From Zerene cesonia (lineage: Eukaryota > Arthropoda > Insecta > Lepidoptera > Pieridae), in the NCBI RefSeq assembly GCF_012273895.1, contig NW_024045136.1, positions 310,001 through 374,000 on the forward strand: a stretch of DNA of 64,000 nucleotides, in the 5' to 3' direction. Below the pieces are notes generated by a model. That model had not been told where the DNA came from, searched no databases, and saw nothing but the letters and a program-made list of their open reading frames with translations. Made by a program: the position numbers and the translations under genes. This document shows positions 1 through 11,300 of the stretch, one piece after another. How positions within the stretch are numbered: the stretch's first letter is position 1; the number at the start of each line of letters is the position of its first letter.

Positions 1-238
1 GTAGCTCATACAACTCACTATACTAAAGTAATATCTCAATACTGAAGAGTCATATCATATAATCATTCTATAGCGACGTGAATGAAAGACTAACACACTT
101 TAATAATATTAAGTAAGCATTGATTCTAACCATTTCCTAGGCAATGCGACAAATTTTACTTGTTTCAAAGTAAAAAGACGGTTAAAAGTACATTTATTTT
201 CAACTTTTATAATGAAATTGTTTCCGAAACGAACTTAC

Positions 239-366
239 CCATTCGTTAAGCATGACGATACCGTCGATAGCAACGAACTATCCGATTTACCAATTGTTCT
301 GTATATTGCTCTGTCTATAGACGATCTTAAATCTTCTACTTCCCTTCTCGATAGCTGCAAAGCCAT
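239..366 (-). CDS. Prp3: First coding exon of a Prp3-like U4/U6 snRNP protein (partial gene)
   Basis: The minus strand opens with ATG in a good context (G at -3, G at +4), has an in-frame TGA TAA shortly upstream, and runs 42 codons to a consensus donor GG|GTAAGT. The peptide starts MALQLSRREVEDLRSSIDRA and continues with YRTIGKSDSSLLSTVSSCLTNG. This pattern (MAL-S-RE-DLR-ID, then G-S-S-L-S-CL) resembles the N-terminal PWI domain of PRPF3/Prp3, a nucleic-acid-binding fold in the U4/U6 snRNP of the spliceosome. The exon ends in phase 2, and the next exon would lie left of the window; I checked the two acceptor-like sites between 1 and 238 and neither continues the domain. The gene is head-to-tail with the ARID5 gene. 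Family assignment is by recalled similarity from one exon; another PWI protein is possible. Confidence 0.6.
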
Positions 367-440
367 GACGAAAACTGATGCTTTGAGCAATGATGCAGTG
401 AGGTTATGTTATCACGTACCTATGTTTAATTATTAATATT

Positions 441-1790
441 GTCAAGAATACGGTATGTATAGCTGTTAATAATTTCTAAATGTTATTTTTAAATGGAATT
501 ATATCATTTAAATTCTGTAAACATAATATTAATCAGTTTACATTGACATAAACAAACGACATAAAGTGACATTTGATTATAACAGACACAGATTATAGAA
601 ACTTAGTAGAAAATTTCTTATGGTAGGCACTAGGTAGTAGTTACATAGTATGTTACTTACTCTGTGGTAGCAGTATTTTTCTTCTATTTGTTGGTAGCAG
701 TCACTGATTAAAAAATATACTTGTAAACCACCCCAAACACCCAATTAAATATGCGAATATAAAATTGGAACGAGGTAAAAAAAATAACATAAAATTGAAT
801 AAAATCTGCCGTCAACAAATAAAAAACTAAAAAATATGTTTATTTTGTACAACTTCATGAAAATTTGTAAAAAAATATCTTCTTATGAATACTACAAAAA
901 ATATGAGCTTCCAGGTCAATGGTAAATAATGGAAATAGTAATTTTTAAGCTTACTTTCCTTAACATACCTTGCTTCATCGGCATAAAGATTAACATGTCT
1001 GCCAGAGGAGCATGTAGTAGGTACGTTTTTTGATAGAAATGTTTTACGTAAAATTAACTCCGTTAAGAAGGAACTGACTACTGTATAAATTATAAAAAGA
1101 AAATCGTAACACGAAAACTAATATCCGTCAACTGAAATTTCAGAATACGAGTCCGCAGAACATTAGCTACTTTCAAATAAATTGACAATCTCAACGGGAC
1201 GTCCTCTAAAGTACAATTTGGGCCATTTATCTTCAACATGGTAGGCTACCGGATAACGCGCCCCATCTTAATCGTAAACGCTTTACAACGTAATATTATA
1301 GTTGTATTCATTACAGGGTGTGGTATCGCTGAGGCTGTGTCGATACTGCGTATACCACTTAGCCCTACACTCTTGTTTATTACAAGTTACAGGGACAGAC
1401 GTTCAAAACCGTTGGGTGTTTACCTGACAACCAGCTTTTATTCTCATGGTCAACTTATTGTCTCTTTTGCAAGGGTCAGAAACGCTTTAGATTTATATAT
1501 TGGATCCTAAAGTAAAACCTCAAATATAGTTTTTATCATGATGATGATGAGGATGCGATCAGCATCTATTATGGAATAAAGGGAGGAATAAATTAAAAAC
1601 AAATACTTTTCATAAGTTTAATTTTGTACAGTGAACTTACTGACATATTGCTTCAACCCGTCGGTGCACGTTTTCGAATCCGGCGGATGTCAGCGTTGCA
1701 ATATTTACAATTGCGAATTTAAAAAATTACCCTAGAAACAACATTATTTTAGCCTAACTAGTAATTCAACTAAACTCAGCCGCAACACGT
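441..1790. other. Intergenic / 5' flank of the Prp3-like gene, no gene seen
   Basis: AT-rich sequence between the 5' end of the Prp3-like exon and the hairpin near 1.8 kb. It should contain the promoter and 5' UTR of that gene, but I see no clear TATA or initiator. A 90-codon plus-strand frame around 1238-1510 has no splice context or recognisable domain and I do not call it a gene. Confidence 0.5.
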
Positions 1791-1796
1791 GACGTA

Positions 1797-1839
1797 GCGC
1801 CGTCCCTTTCCAATGCGGTGCGTGCGAAAGGGACGGCGC
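1797..1839. repeat. GC-rich perfect hairpin (14 bp arms)
   Basis: gcgccgtccctttc is followed 15 nt later by its exact reverse complement. It sits in a CpG-rich patch of about 150 bp that also has an E-box (cacgtg), CRE-like tgacgta and tacgtca, and ccgccatatt. In an otherwise AT-rich intergenic region this could be regulatory DNA for the Prp3-like gene; the role is inference. Confidence 0.5.
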
Positions 1840-2175
1840 GATATCAATTCCTTTCGAAATTCAAATTGGACTATTCGGCCATTTCGAGACCGATAACTAA
1901 CCGCCATATTAATTATACGTCACATTTTTGGCAGTTACAAGGAAAAAATACCGTTTTTTACATTATATTTACAAATAATGGAATACTATATCGAATTAGA
2001 TGAAACACTAAATAAAATTGGAAATAAACGAGAGATCGGAACACACGTTGACATATCACATTTACGATTTGCGTTATGAATCTTTATATATACACATAAA
2101 ACAATAAAATTAATTATATAATAGCTGCCAAGACATATCTGATACGATTATTAATTAAAACAAAATAAAACAACC

Positions 2176-2181
2176 TTTATT
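2176..2181 (-). terminator. Candidate poly(A) signal of the ARID5-like gene
   Basis: Reads AATAAA on the minus strand. It is the first good candidate beyond the last coding exon and lies about 180 nt upstream of the CpG-rich intergenic patch. No transcript evidence is available, and other AATAAA matches occur in this AT-rich stretch. Confidence 0.35.
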
Positions 2182-2258
2182 AAAAAAAAAACTCCTAAAA
2201 TAAAAACATAATTGAAAAATCGCAAAATAATTTTTTCACAAATTACATTGTTTTTCTT

Positions 2259-2804
2259 AAAAAAATTATACTATAAGCAGTGAATACTTTAAAATCATTT
2301 AAAACGAGGGATGCATAACAAATAACTTTTAGATATAACATATATTTAATTACTGTTGTGCCCAATTACTGTTTATAAAAACTAATTTATATAGCTAAAC
2401 CATACAAAAAGTAAAGACCTTCCCTTCCGTAGATATTAAAATATGATCAGTTGTTGTTATAGGCATATTATTTCATAAAGAAAAAACAATCAAAATTGCA
2501 AATCAAAACACAAAAAACATCCCTCTGTGGACAGTAAAATAAGTTATCTTTAAATACACCATATTTTACTGAATAACGAAAATTATGGCCGGCTTCACAG
2601 CTTCTGTGTATCTTCCGTTTGGCTTATCTGTCAGATAAAATGACAGATAACGTACAAAAAGTGTCAAATAGGCAACAGAAACATAACCAGTTAGTTGTGT
2701 GACCGGGCCATACGTTTTAAATCAGACAAATCGCAAAGCCACGAAAGAAACCGAACAAGAACACACTTTCATAACGCAAATCCGTCTTAACCGACTAGAG
2801 CACA
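2259..2804. repeat. Gap-flanking duplication, copy 1
   Basis: About 546 bp repeated as a direct copy on the other side of the 1000-N gap. The copies differ at roughly ten positions by eye (about 2%), and both stop at the identical sequence cgactagagcaca before Ns. That pattern fits two unmerged alleles better than an old tandem duplication. Confidence 0.85.
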
Positions 2805-3804
2805 NNNNNNNNNNNNNNNNNNNNNNNNNNNNNNNNNNNNNNNNNNNNNNNNNNNNNNNNNNNNNNNNNNNNNNNNNNNNNNNNNNNNNNNNNNNNNNNN
2901 NNNNNNNNNNNNNNNNNNNNNNNNNNNNNNNNNNNNNNNNNNNNNNNNNNNNNNNNNNNNNNNNNNNNNNNNNNNNNNNNNNNNNNNNNNNNNNNNNNNN
3001 NNNNNNNNNNNNNNNNNNNNNNNNNNNNNNNNNNNNNNNNNNNNNNNNNNNNNNNNNNNNNNNNNNNNNNNNNNNNNNNNNNNNNNNNNNNNNNNNNNNN
3101 NNNNNNNNNNNNNNNNNNNNNNNNNNNNNNNNNNNNNNNNNNNNNNNNNNNNNNNNNNNNNNNNNNNNNNNNNNNNNNNNNNNNNNNNNNNNNNNNNNNN
3201 NNNNNNNNNNNNNNNNNNNNNNNNNNNNNNNNNNNNNNNNNNNNNNNNNNNNNNNNNNNNNNNNNNNNNNNNNNNNNNNNNNNNNNNNNNNNNNNNNNNN
3301 NNNNNNNNNNNNNNNNNNNNNNNNNNNNNNNNNNNNNNNNNNNNNNNNNNNNNNNNNNNNNNNNNNNNNNNNNNNNNNNNNNNNNNNNNNNNNNNNNNNN
3401 NNNNNNNNNNNNNNNNNNNNNNNNNNNNNNNNNNNNNNNNNNNNNNNNNNNNNNNNNNNNNNNNNNNNNNNNNNNNNNNNNNNNNNNNNNNNNNNNNNNN
3501 NNNNNNNNNNNNNNNNNNNNNNNNNNNNNNNNNNNNNNNNNNNNNNNNNNNNNNNNNNNNNNNNNNNNNNNNNNNNNNNNNNNNNNNNNNNNNNNNNNNN
3601 NNNNNNNNNNNNNNNNNNNNNNNNNNNNNNNNNNNNNNNNNNNNNNNNNNNNNNNNNNNNNNNNNNNNNNNNNNNNNNNNNNNNNNNNNNNNNNNNNNNN
3701 NNNNNNNNNNNNNNNNNNNNNNNNNNNNNNNNNNNNNNNNNNNNNNNNNNNNNNNNNNNNNNNNNNNNNNNNNNNNNNNNNNNNNNNNNNNNNNNNNNNN
3801 NNNN
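2805..3804. other. Assembly gap (1000 N)
   Basis: Exactly 1000 Ns, a conventional placeholder for unknown size. It is flanked by near-identical sequence, so it may represent negative overlap rather than missing DNA. Confidence 0.95.
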
Positions 3805-4351
3805 AAAAAAAATTATACTATAAGCAGTGAATACTTTAAAATCATTTAAAACGAGGGATGTATAACAAATAACTTTTAAATATAACATATATTTAATTAC
3901 TGTTTTGCCCAATTACTGTTTATAAAAACTAATTTATATAGCTAAACCATACAAAAAGTAAAGACCTTCCCTTCCGTAGATATTAAAATACAATCAGTTG
4001 TTGTTATAGGCATATTATTTCATAAAGAAAAAACAATCAAAATTGCAAATCAAAAAACAAAAAACATCCCTCTGTGGACAGTAAAATAAGTTATCTTTAA
4101 ATACACCATATTTTACTGAATAACGAAAATTATGGCCGGCTTCACAGCTTCTGTGTATGTTCTGTTTGGCTTATCTGTCAGATAAAATGACAGATAACGT
4201 ACAAAAAGTGTCAAATAGGCAACAGAAACATAACCAGTTAGTCGTGTGACCGGGCCATACGTTTTAAATCAGTCAAATCGCAAAGCCACGAAAGAAACCG
4301 AACAAGAACACACTTTCATAACGCAAATCCGTCTTAACCGACTAGAGCACA
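3805..4351. repeat. Gap-flanking duplication, copy 2
   Basis: Second copy of the unit at 2259-2804. It ends at the same base position before the next gap. It is the copy directly adjoining the terminal coding exon. Confidence 0.85.
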
Positions 4352-4564
4352 NNNNNNNNNNNNNNNNNNNNNNNNNNNNNNNNNNNNNNNNNNNNNNNNN
4401 NNNNNNNNNNNNNNNNNNNNNNNNNNNNNNNNNNNNNNNNNNNNNNNNNNNNNNNNNNNNNNNNNNNNNNNNNNNNNNNNNNNNNNNNNNNNNNNNNNNN
4501 NNNNNNNNNNNNNNNNNNNNNNNNNNNNNNNNNNNNNNNNNNNNNNNNNNNNNNNNNNNNNNNN
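4352..4564. other. Assembly gap (213 N) interrupting the last ARID5 exon
   Basis: An estimated-size gap. The coding frame enters it in phase from the right (…SGVKKAP) and no open frame of useful length leaves it on the left, so it probably holds the C-terminal codons and the stop. Confidence 0.95.
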
Positions 4565-5335
4565 TATTGGTGCTTTTTTGACCCCCGATGGGGATGGGAA
4601 CGGCTTGGGGTAGTCTTTGGGCGGCGTCGGGGTTTTAGCCGATGTGAATTTACCGTTCGATGACCGCTTCTGCGGCGGCCGTTTCTGCGTCGGCGTCTTG
4701 GGGTTAACCAGTGTAATTTCCAGGTTCGAACCGACCACCGCTTTGCCATCTAAAAGCGTGTAGTTTTTGGACAAGTTCTGTGGGGTCGGAGTCACGGATT
4801 GCGGTATTCTGACTATTTCTACGGCTGGCTTTTGTGGGGGTGGGGATTGGGATTTGCAGGTTAGGTCTAGAATATCTTGCGGAGTCGGGACAGAGGGCTG
4901 TATGGACCTTTGCGGTTTGATGGGGGTTCCTTGGAGTACGTGGGGCGGCGGCATGAAGGGGTCCTTTGGGTTGCCGTAAACCGTTTTCTCCGGACCGCAT
5001 GTGCCGAACGCACTCGTGGCTTGTATCACCTTTGGGGGTTGAAGTCCATTTCCATAATTGGGAGGGATGATGTTATACATTTGGAATAGTTGAGCTTGCG
5101 TCATTATTTGGTGTTGGACCGCGGGGTTGAGGATTATTGGGGCGGGGTTTATCAAGGGTGTTATGGGAGTAATAGGGGTCGCTAAGGGCGCCGGCCAAAT
5201 GGGGGTCGGCGGGACGGCTGTGACTTCTAGCCCCCGTTCCTTGAGGATTTCTAGCTTTTTCTTCTTGACGCTCTGTGGACTTTCAGGGTACTCGTCCAGG
5301 TCAATGATTTCCGGTGTTTTTGGCTTGTATGGTAC
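4565..5335 (-). CDS. Arid5: ARID5-like exon 13 (last visible, proline-rich C-terminus)
   Basis: Encodes 257 in-phase codons up to the gap. The acceptor TTTTCCAG|GTA keeps phase 0 with exon 12. It begins VPYKPKTPEIIDLDEYPESP, which contains a SUMO-interaction-like core (IIDLDE) followed by SP. Then come repeated P/I/T-rich stretches (APLATPITPITPLINPAP), a Q/N/Y region, ILDLTCKSQSPPPQKP, and a basic Lys/Thr/Pro tail (TPTQKRPPQKRSSNGK). No folded domain is visible, so it is probably a disordered interaction region. The 3' part is lost in the 213-N gap. Confidence 0.85.
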
Positions 5336-8300
5336 CTGGAAAATAATTGGATTCATTATCCTCTGCCTTATGACGATATGAACCCTGTAACACAGGTAAG
5401 CACCTAGCACAGGGATCATTGTATAAAGAAATTGATGCTATGAAACTCTAATGTATCTACATAATTCATGAAATGTCTGCAGTGTATTTCTCTTTATGGT
5501 TCAAATAAACTTATTTTTATTTTTTTATTTTATTTATTTTTTTATCTGTATCTTTGACTATTGTAACCTACCAATAAAACCTACCAAAAATAGGATTATT
5601 ATGACATTGTTATGTATAGGCGAGGATATAATTGTTAGTTTGTTTACATTAAACTGCTGTAAGTTTTACAACCTACTTTTATTATAAATGCGAAAGTTTG
5701 TAAGGATGTGTGTGCTTGTTGCTCTTTCATGCAAAAACTACTGAACCGATTGCAATGAAATTTGGTAGATAGACAGCAGGACAACTGGAATAACAACTGC
5801 AACTTTTTATCCCGATATTCCTACGGGATACGGACTTACGCGGGTGAATCCGCGGGGCGCAGGTAGTTTGTAATATATGTAAAAAGTTAAAAAATAGAGT
5901 GCACGCCTCATAGTCAAAATTTTCACAAAAAACGGATCTTAATCGTTTTATTGACGATTTATATACGTAAAAGTAATTCTGGTCAAAAGTCTTGCGAGTC
6001 ATAGCCCCGACTTGCAAGTGAGTATGGTTAAAAATAAACTTTAACCTGCATCATCCAGAGATAACATAGTCTTTTTATGAATTGGTATTTTTCTATAAAA
6101 TAGTGCAGTGGACCATGGGTCTGAATGACCATTTTCACTTCAGTATTAAGAAAAAATTACCCATTATGAACAAAGAACCATACCAGGTTTCAAAAGACAA
6201 GAGTAAGATGAAGATACATCATAAAAGTGGTAAATATATTCACCTCGACGATTTCATCATCGCTTTGTGGCGGTGGTGGGGCCGGGTGGTGAATGCCGAA
6301 GTTGGTGACCGGAGCTGGTGGTGGGGGTGAAGCCTCCACGCGCACTGCTGGTTGAGGGGCTGAAATTTATATATTTATTATTATTTTCAATGAACATAGC
6401 TACTATATTATCATTTTTTTTATGTCATAGTCGGCAGTGGAGCTGGTGGATCGCCTGATGGTAAGCGCTGCCACCGCCCATGAACATTTACAGGGGCGTA
6501 AGGTCAATATCAGACCTCGCCTCTACGGATTGATGAGAGGAATAAAGGAATGGACTGGGAAGGGTAAGGAAAAGGATATCCTGCTCCTCCACTCACCGTA
6601 CGAAACACAGCAGTATGCTATTTCACAACGGTCCTTCGGTCAGCCGGGGTGTGGTACTTCCCCGGTGCGGGCTGGCCAAATCCGTGCCGAAGCGTGCTCC
6701 ACTCCCACATCACAAAAAGTGGGTAGTTGCAAAATACTCACGTGTATTGGCCGGTGGTTGCGGTCGAGTGGGTTTGACGCGCACAGCTCGCAGCGAGCTG
6801 CGGCCAGCTGGACGAGTTTTGTGCTGAAAATTAAATATATCTTATTAGTTATTTATTTATTTAACAATTTTATGTATCACACCAAATAAAAAAAAATGCA
6901 AATATACAAAAAATATACTTATATAGTACGTAAAGCGAACTTATCGCTTCTTAGCCATCTCTTCCAGGCCGCTAAAGGTAGAGGACAATTATCCAATTCC
7001 CAAAATGAAAGGGTTGCTTAATTCATTTAATTAACATAAACTTATAAATGTTTCTTTCCTTTTTTATGTTTGGAATCTATACAAATATTATAAAGCTGAA
7101 GTGTTTGTTTGTTTGAACGCACTAATCTCAAGAACTGGTCCGATTTGAAAAATTCAGTGTTAGGTAGCCTATTCGAAGTCAGGGCGGACCGCTGGTGAAG
7201 TTTATTGTATTGTTATTCCATTGTATTATATTTAGGTTTGTTACGCGATAACTCAACGCCTTAAAATCAAAAGTTAGTTCCGAATATGACTCTATTTTTT
7301 TGGTCGATGCTGGATCGGTACTAATTGAATATGTTTGTGTTTGACTTTGATGAGTTACTCCGTGAGTTTTCAACCGTTTGATGCGATTCATTTTGTGTTT
7401 GATGGGAAATTTGTTGTGATTTTGGTGCCATTTTAGTATTTCGAGTGACACCCCCCCCCCCTTGGTCAGTGACCTTTCTTGTAGACATCTATATATTTTG
7501 ACCCACTTTAAACGGACAGATTGATTTTAAACGTTGTACGCGTATCAAGGATCGGTGACAATTCAATAATTTAAATTTATCTTATCGTGCTTAATAAAAA
7601 AAATGCATTAAATAACTCAAAAAAACACGCTTACAATGATGGAATCAATTAATAATATAAAAACACAAATATCTCTTTACATTTTACATGTCTCACAGTC
7701 GAAATAGTCAACCTACTTAAAAACAAAGGGACGATGTTCTCGCTTCGACTCTATGTTACGGGGTTTGTTACTTCAGACCATTCGATTGGATGAACCGATT
7801 TTGATGATTATTTTTGTTACATCCACACTAATACAACATCATCACCGTACAGAATAATGGTGATGATGATGAACAGATCTCACCTGGTCGAGGTGTACAC
7901 CGCTCACCGCGCTGTGCCCATTGACGGCGTACTTTTCGCTTAACGACGACAGACTGGTTAATGCGTTCGTTGCGATGCAACTCTGCGCGTCCGATAGCTC
8001 CTTTAGTATCGTCGTGTCCGAATTGCCTGTGTGCAAAAATGTGAATGTCAAATGATGTCTTTATTTGCCGTTAATAAAATCTATACTAATATTATAAAGC
8101 TGAAGAGTTTGTTTGTTTGTTTCAACGCGCTAATCTCAGGAACTGCTGGTCCGATTTGAATAATTATTTCAGTATTAGATTGTCCATATATTGAGTAAGG
8201 CTATAGACTATATATGTACCACGGGTGAAGCCGGGGCGGACCGCTAGTATGATATAAAAATAGGACAAAAAAAATTATTCAGATCGGTTACTAACATTGT

Positions 8301-11300
8301 GACGAAAGAACTTTTATATCGTTTAATTATATTTCTATATACTAATTATATTAAGCTGAAGAGTTTGTTTGCTTATTTGTATGCTTGAACGCGCTGATCT
8401 CAGCAATTACTGGACCGATTTCAAAAATCCTTTCACTGTTGGATACGTACATGGTCTCCGGATGCTATTGGCTATATATGTATCACGGGAGAAGTCGGGG
8501 CGGATCACAAGGTCTGTGTAGATGACCTACTACGCTTATAAATCACTACAACATAGTATAAAGCAATGTCGCTTCCTGCAACTGTACGTATGTATGCTTA
8601 GATCTTTAAAAGTGCACAACGTATTTTGATGGGTTCTTTTTTATAGATAGAGTGATTCAAGAGGAAGGTTTACATGTATAATAATATCTATTAAACAACT
8701 TCGAATTTAACACGTGCGAAATCGCGGGCTAAAGCTTGTATTATTATAAAATTTATAACATCCACATACCTAAATGCAACTTCTGAGCCAGGTCATTCAG
8801 AAACTTCCCTTCCTTTGCATCTTCCTTTTCCTTCCCTTCCTCAACTACCCTCATATCTATCAACTGCTCCACCGGCTTCACGGATATCTTCACCTCCCCG
8901 TCCTTTCCGCCCTCCTTCTCCCCTTCCTTCTCCTTCTCGCTCGACAGCGACTCGAGGAATTCTCTATTCAACTCCTCCGCGGGTTTCGAGGTTATGTTCA
9001 TCTCCTCCTTCAATAACTCCCCCGTTTCATTGTCCAATATGAGCTTTTCGTCACCCCTCGGCGAAGGAGTTCGCAACCTCTTTTCCGGTAAGTCGGTCTT
9101 ACTGTCTACGTCCCGCAGGGGGGAGTCCGTGACGTCTATCGTGTCTATCGTTTTTGGTTCTTCTATTTTGCCGTTCAGTTTGGGGAAGAGTTTTGGGTTT
9201 TCCCGCCGCTGGTGGTTCTCGAAGAGGAGCAGGAATCTGAAAGGAGAGAAAGAAGGGGGAATTATTCAATCAATCAATCAAAAACTCTTTATTGTGCACC
9301 TTTACACGAAGAGTACAAACAGGATATATAACATCAGCAGTATGAAGAGCACAACAGGCGTGTATCGTTTTGCATTCACTTTTTTATTGTGTTGTAATTA
9401 TTGTATCGTTTCGTCAAAATTATAATTGTGCAGTTGGAGAAATGTATCCTTCTTATATTTATATCTTTCGTTCTAGATTTTAGTTGGAAAAGATTTTAGT
9501 AGAAAAATGTAAAGTTATCCTTCTGTAAGGTTCATCACCATCAATGATATGTTGTATGTATGTATGAATCTGTTGTCGCTATAAAAAAATCGAGGTTAAG
9601 CAATGATTGGCTCGGCCATGACTTAGATGCGTGACCAGCAGTTGCCCTTAAGCTTATTTGTATGGAATCTTTACTGTCGATTCGTCTGACGACTCGCACT
9701 TGATCGATTTTCTACTCTGCAAAGCACACCCACAGAACCACCACAGAACCGCTCAGTCCAACCTCTGATAAAAGTGAAGTCTAGTGTCCCCTAGTGGGGT
9801 ATGGGGCAGATGATGTACATCTGTTTCACTGATCGATTTTCTTTACGGACAAGTAGGTGATCAGCCTTCTGTGTCCTGCCAGACCGAGACATTTTTTTTT
9901 TATGCGTCCCCACCGGGAATTGAACCCAGGACCCCTCGGTTCTACGCTCACGCGTTAACCACTGTACCAAGGCGGCGGTCCAACCTCTGATACAGTACCA
10001 TAATTTAATCCTACCTCATCAGAAAAGCATTTAACATTCAGCCAATTTATTTTCCTTTTCGATCGACCCTACTCTTACTCTTATTAAAGCTGGTGCCTTT
10101 CATGTGGTCCCATTATAATTTAGTCCAGTTCTGACAGTTGGTAGCCGAGATATCGTTTTTTCCTCTCCCTTCCCCCTCCTCACCTCTCGTACAGCCTCCT
10201 GGCCCTCGGCGCCAGTCCGCCATACAGCAACTTCCACACCCGCCCTCGGCAGGCCGCTTCGTAGCCCCCGCACGAGCGGACCCGCCCGTACAGCTTGCGA
10301 AGCGATACTGGAAATAAATAATTATCATTATATACACATACTAGCTGCGCCCCGTGGTTTCACCCGGGTAAGTCCGTATCCAGTAGTAATATCGGGATAA
10401 AAAGCCTGCCTATGTGTTATTCCAGTTGTCCAGCTATCTACGTACCAAATTTCATTGCAATCGGTTCAGAAGTTTTTGATGAAAGAGTAACAAACAAACA
10501 CATACATCCATCCTTACAAACTTTCGCATTTATAATATTAGTAGGAAATATAAATTAAATATTAGTAGGATATAATAATTATATTAGATATAACTAGCTG
10601 CACCCGGCAAACGCTGTTCTGCCTAATTTATATCATTAAGGGGTATGAAAAATAGATGTTGGCCGATTCTCAGATCGCCCCGATATCACACAATGTTAGA
10701 TATGCCGATATGCACACAGATTTCACAGAGGAATATGGGAACGAACATTGTGACACGAAAATTTTATACAGTAAAAGTCGAGTGTCTGTATGGGGCGAAT
10801 AGAGAAGAGTAACAAACAGAAACAAAAATGAAACAAATTATGAATTTTTCTCTGTCTGTCTGGTACGTTATAATATTAGGAATAAAACCTACTTTCCCTT
10901 TTTCTATGTTATACATATAAACCTTTCTCTAGAATAACTCTATCTATTAAAAAAAACCCTATCAAAAACTATTGTGTAATTTTATAGTTCTAAGCATACA
11001 GATACACAGACGGCGGTGAGCGGCTTTGTTTTTATACTATTTAGTGATAAAATTTAGAAAAATGGCAAAATTCGATGCTTTTTGAAACCGTGTTCATTTC
11101 AATCTTCTTATGATATAAAGCTCAAGAGCTTGTTTGCTTTAACGCGCTTACCTCGGGAAGTGCGGGGTCGATTTCAAAAAATTATTTTTAATTTATGAGC
11201 GTTTGATATATGTAACTCCTGAGTGCTATTAGGCTATATAATATACTAGCGATCCGCCCCGGCTTCACCCGTGGTACTTTGATATATACAGCGATTTGTA

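Larger units (their letters stand above)
2182..4351 (-). other. Probable 3' UTR and 3' flank of the ARID5-like gene, with a gap
   Basis: This lies downstream of the gapped terminal exon on the minus strand. All three minus frames stop within about 70 nt of the gap edge (after cgactagagcaca), so the stop codon is either in the 4352-4564 gap or just after it. The rest is AT-rich and noncoding, as expected for a long 3' UTR. Confidence 0.4.

Noticed and set aside
1238..1510. 90-codon plus-strand frame (VGYRITRPILIVNALQ…)
   Set aside because: No splice sites, start context or domain. Hydrophobic content is explained by AT-rich codons.
1640..1660. Minus-strand ATGTCA followed by a GTAAGT donor
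   Set aside because: A two-codon start exon cannot be supported without the next exon or transcripts, and the Prp3-like ATG at 366 explains the next gene.
2699..3912. Long open frames across the N gaps on both strands (also at 12905-13969 and 57643-58793)
   Set aside because: They are open only because Ns do not encode stops; the real sequence on either side is a few dozen codons at most. The 57.6-58.8 kb one does contain exon 1, which is reported on its own.
4767..5381. Plus-strand and other-frame open frames over exon 13
   Set aside because: Antisense shadows of the proline-rich coding exon; GC-rich codons leave few stops.
6437..6889. 150-codon plus-strand frame in RepH
   Set aside because: Repeats elsewhere in the window with stops and frame changes; it is the 3' part of a mobile element, not a host gene.
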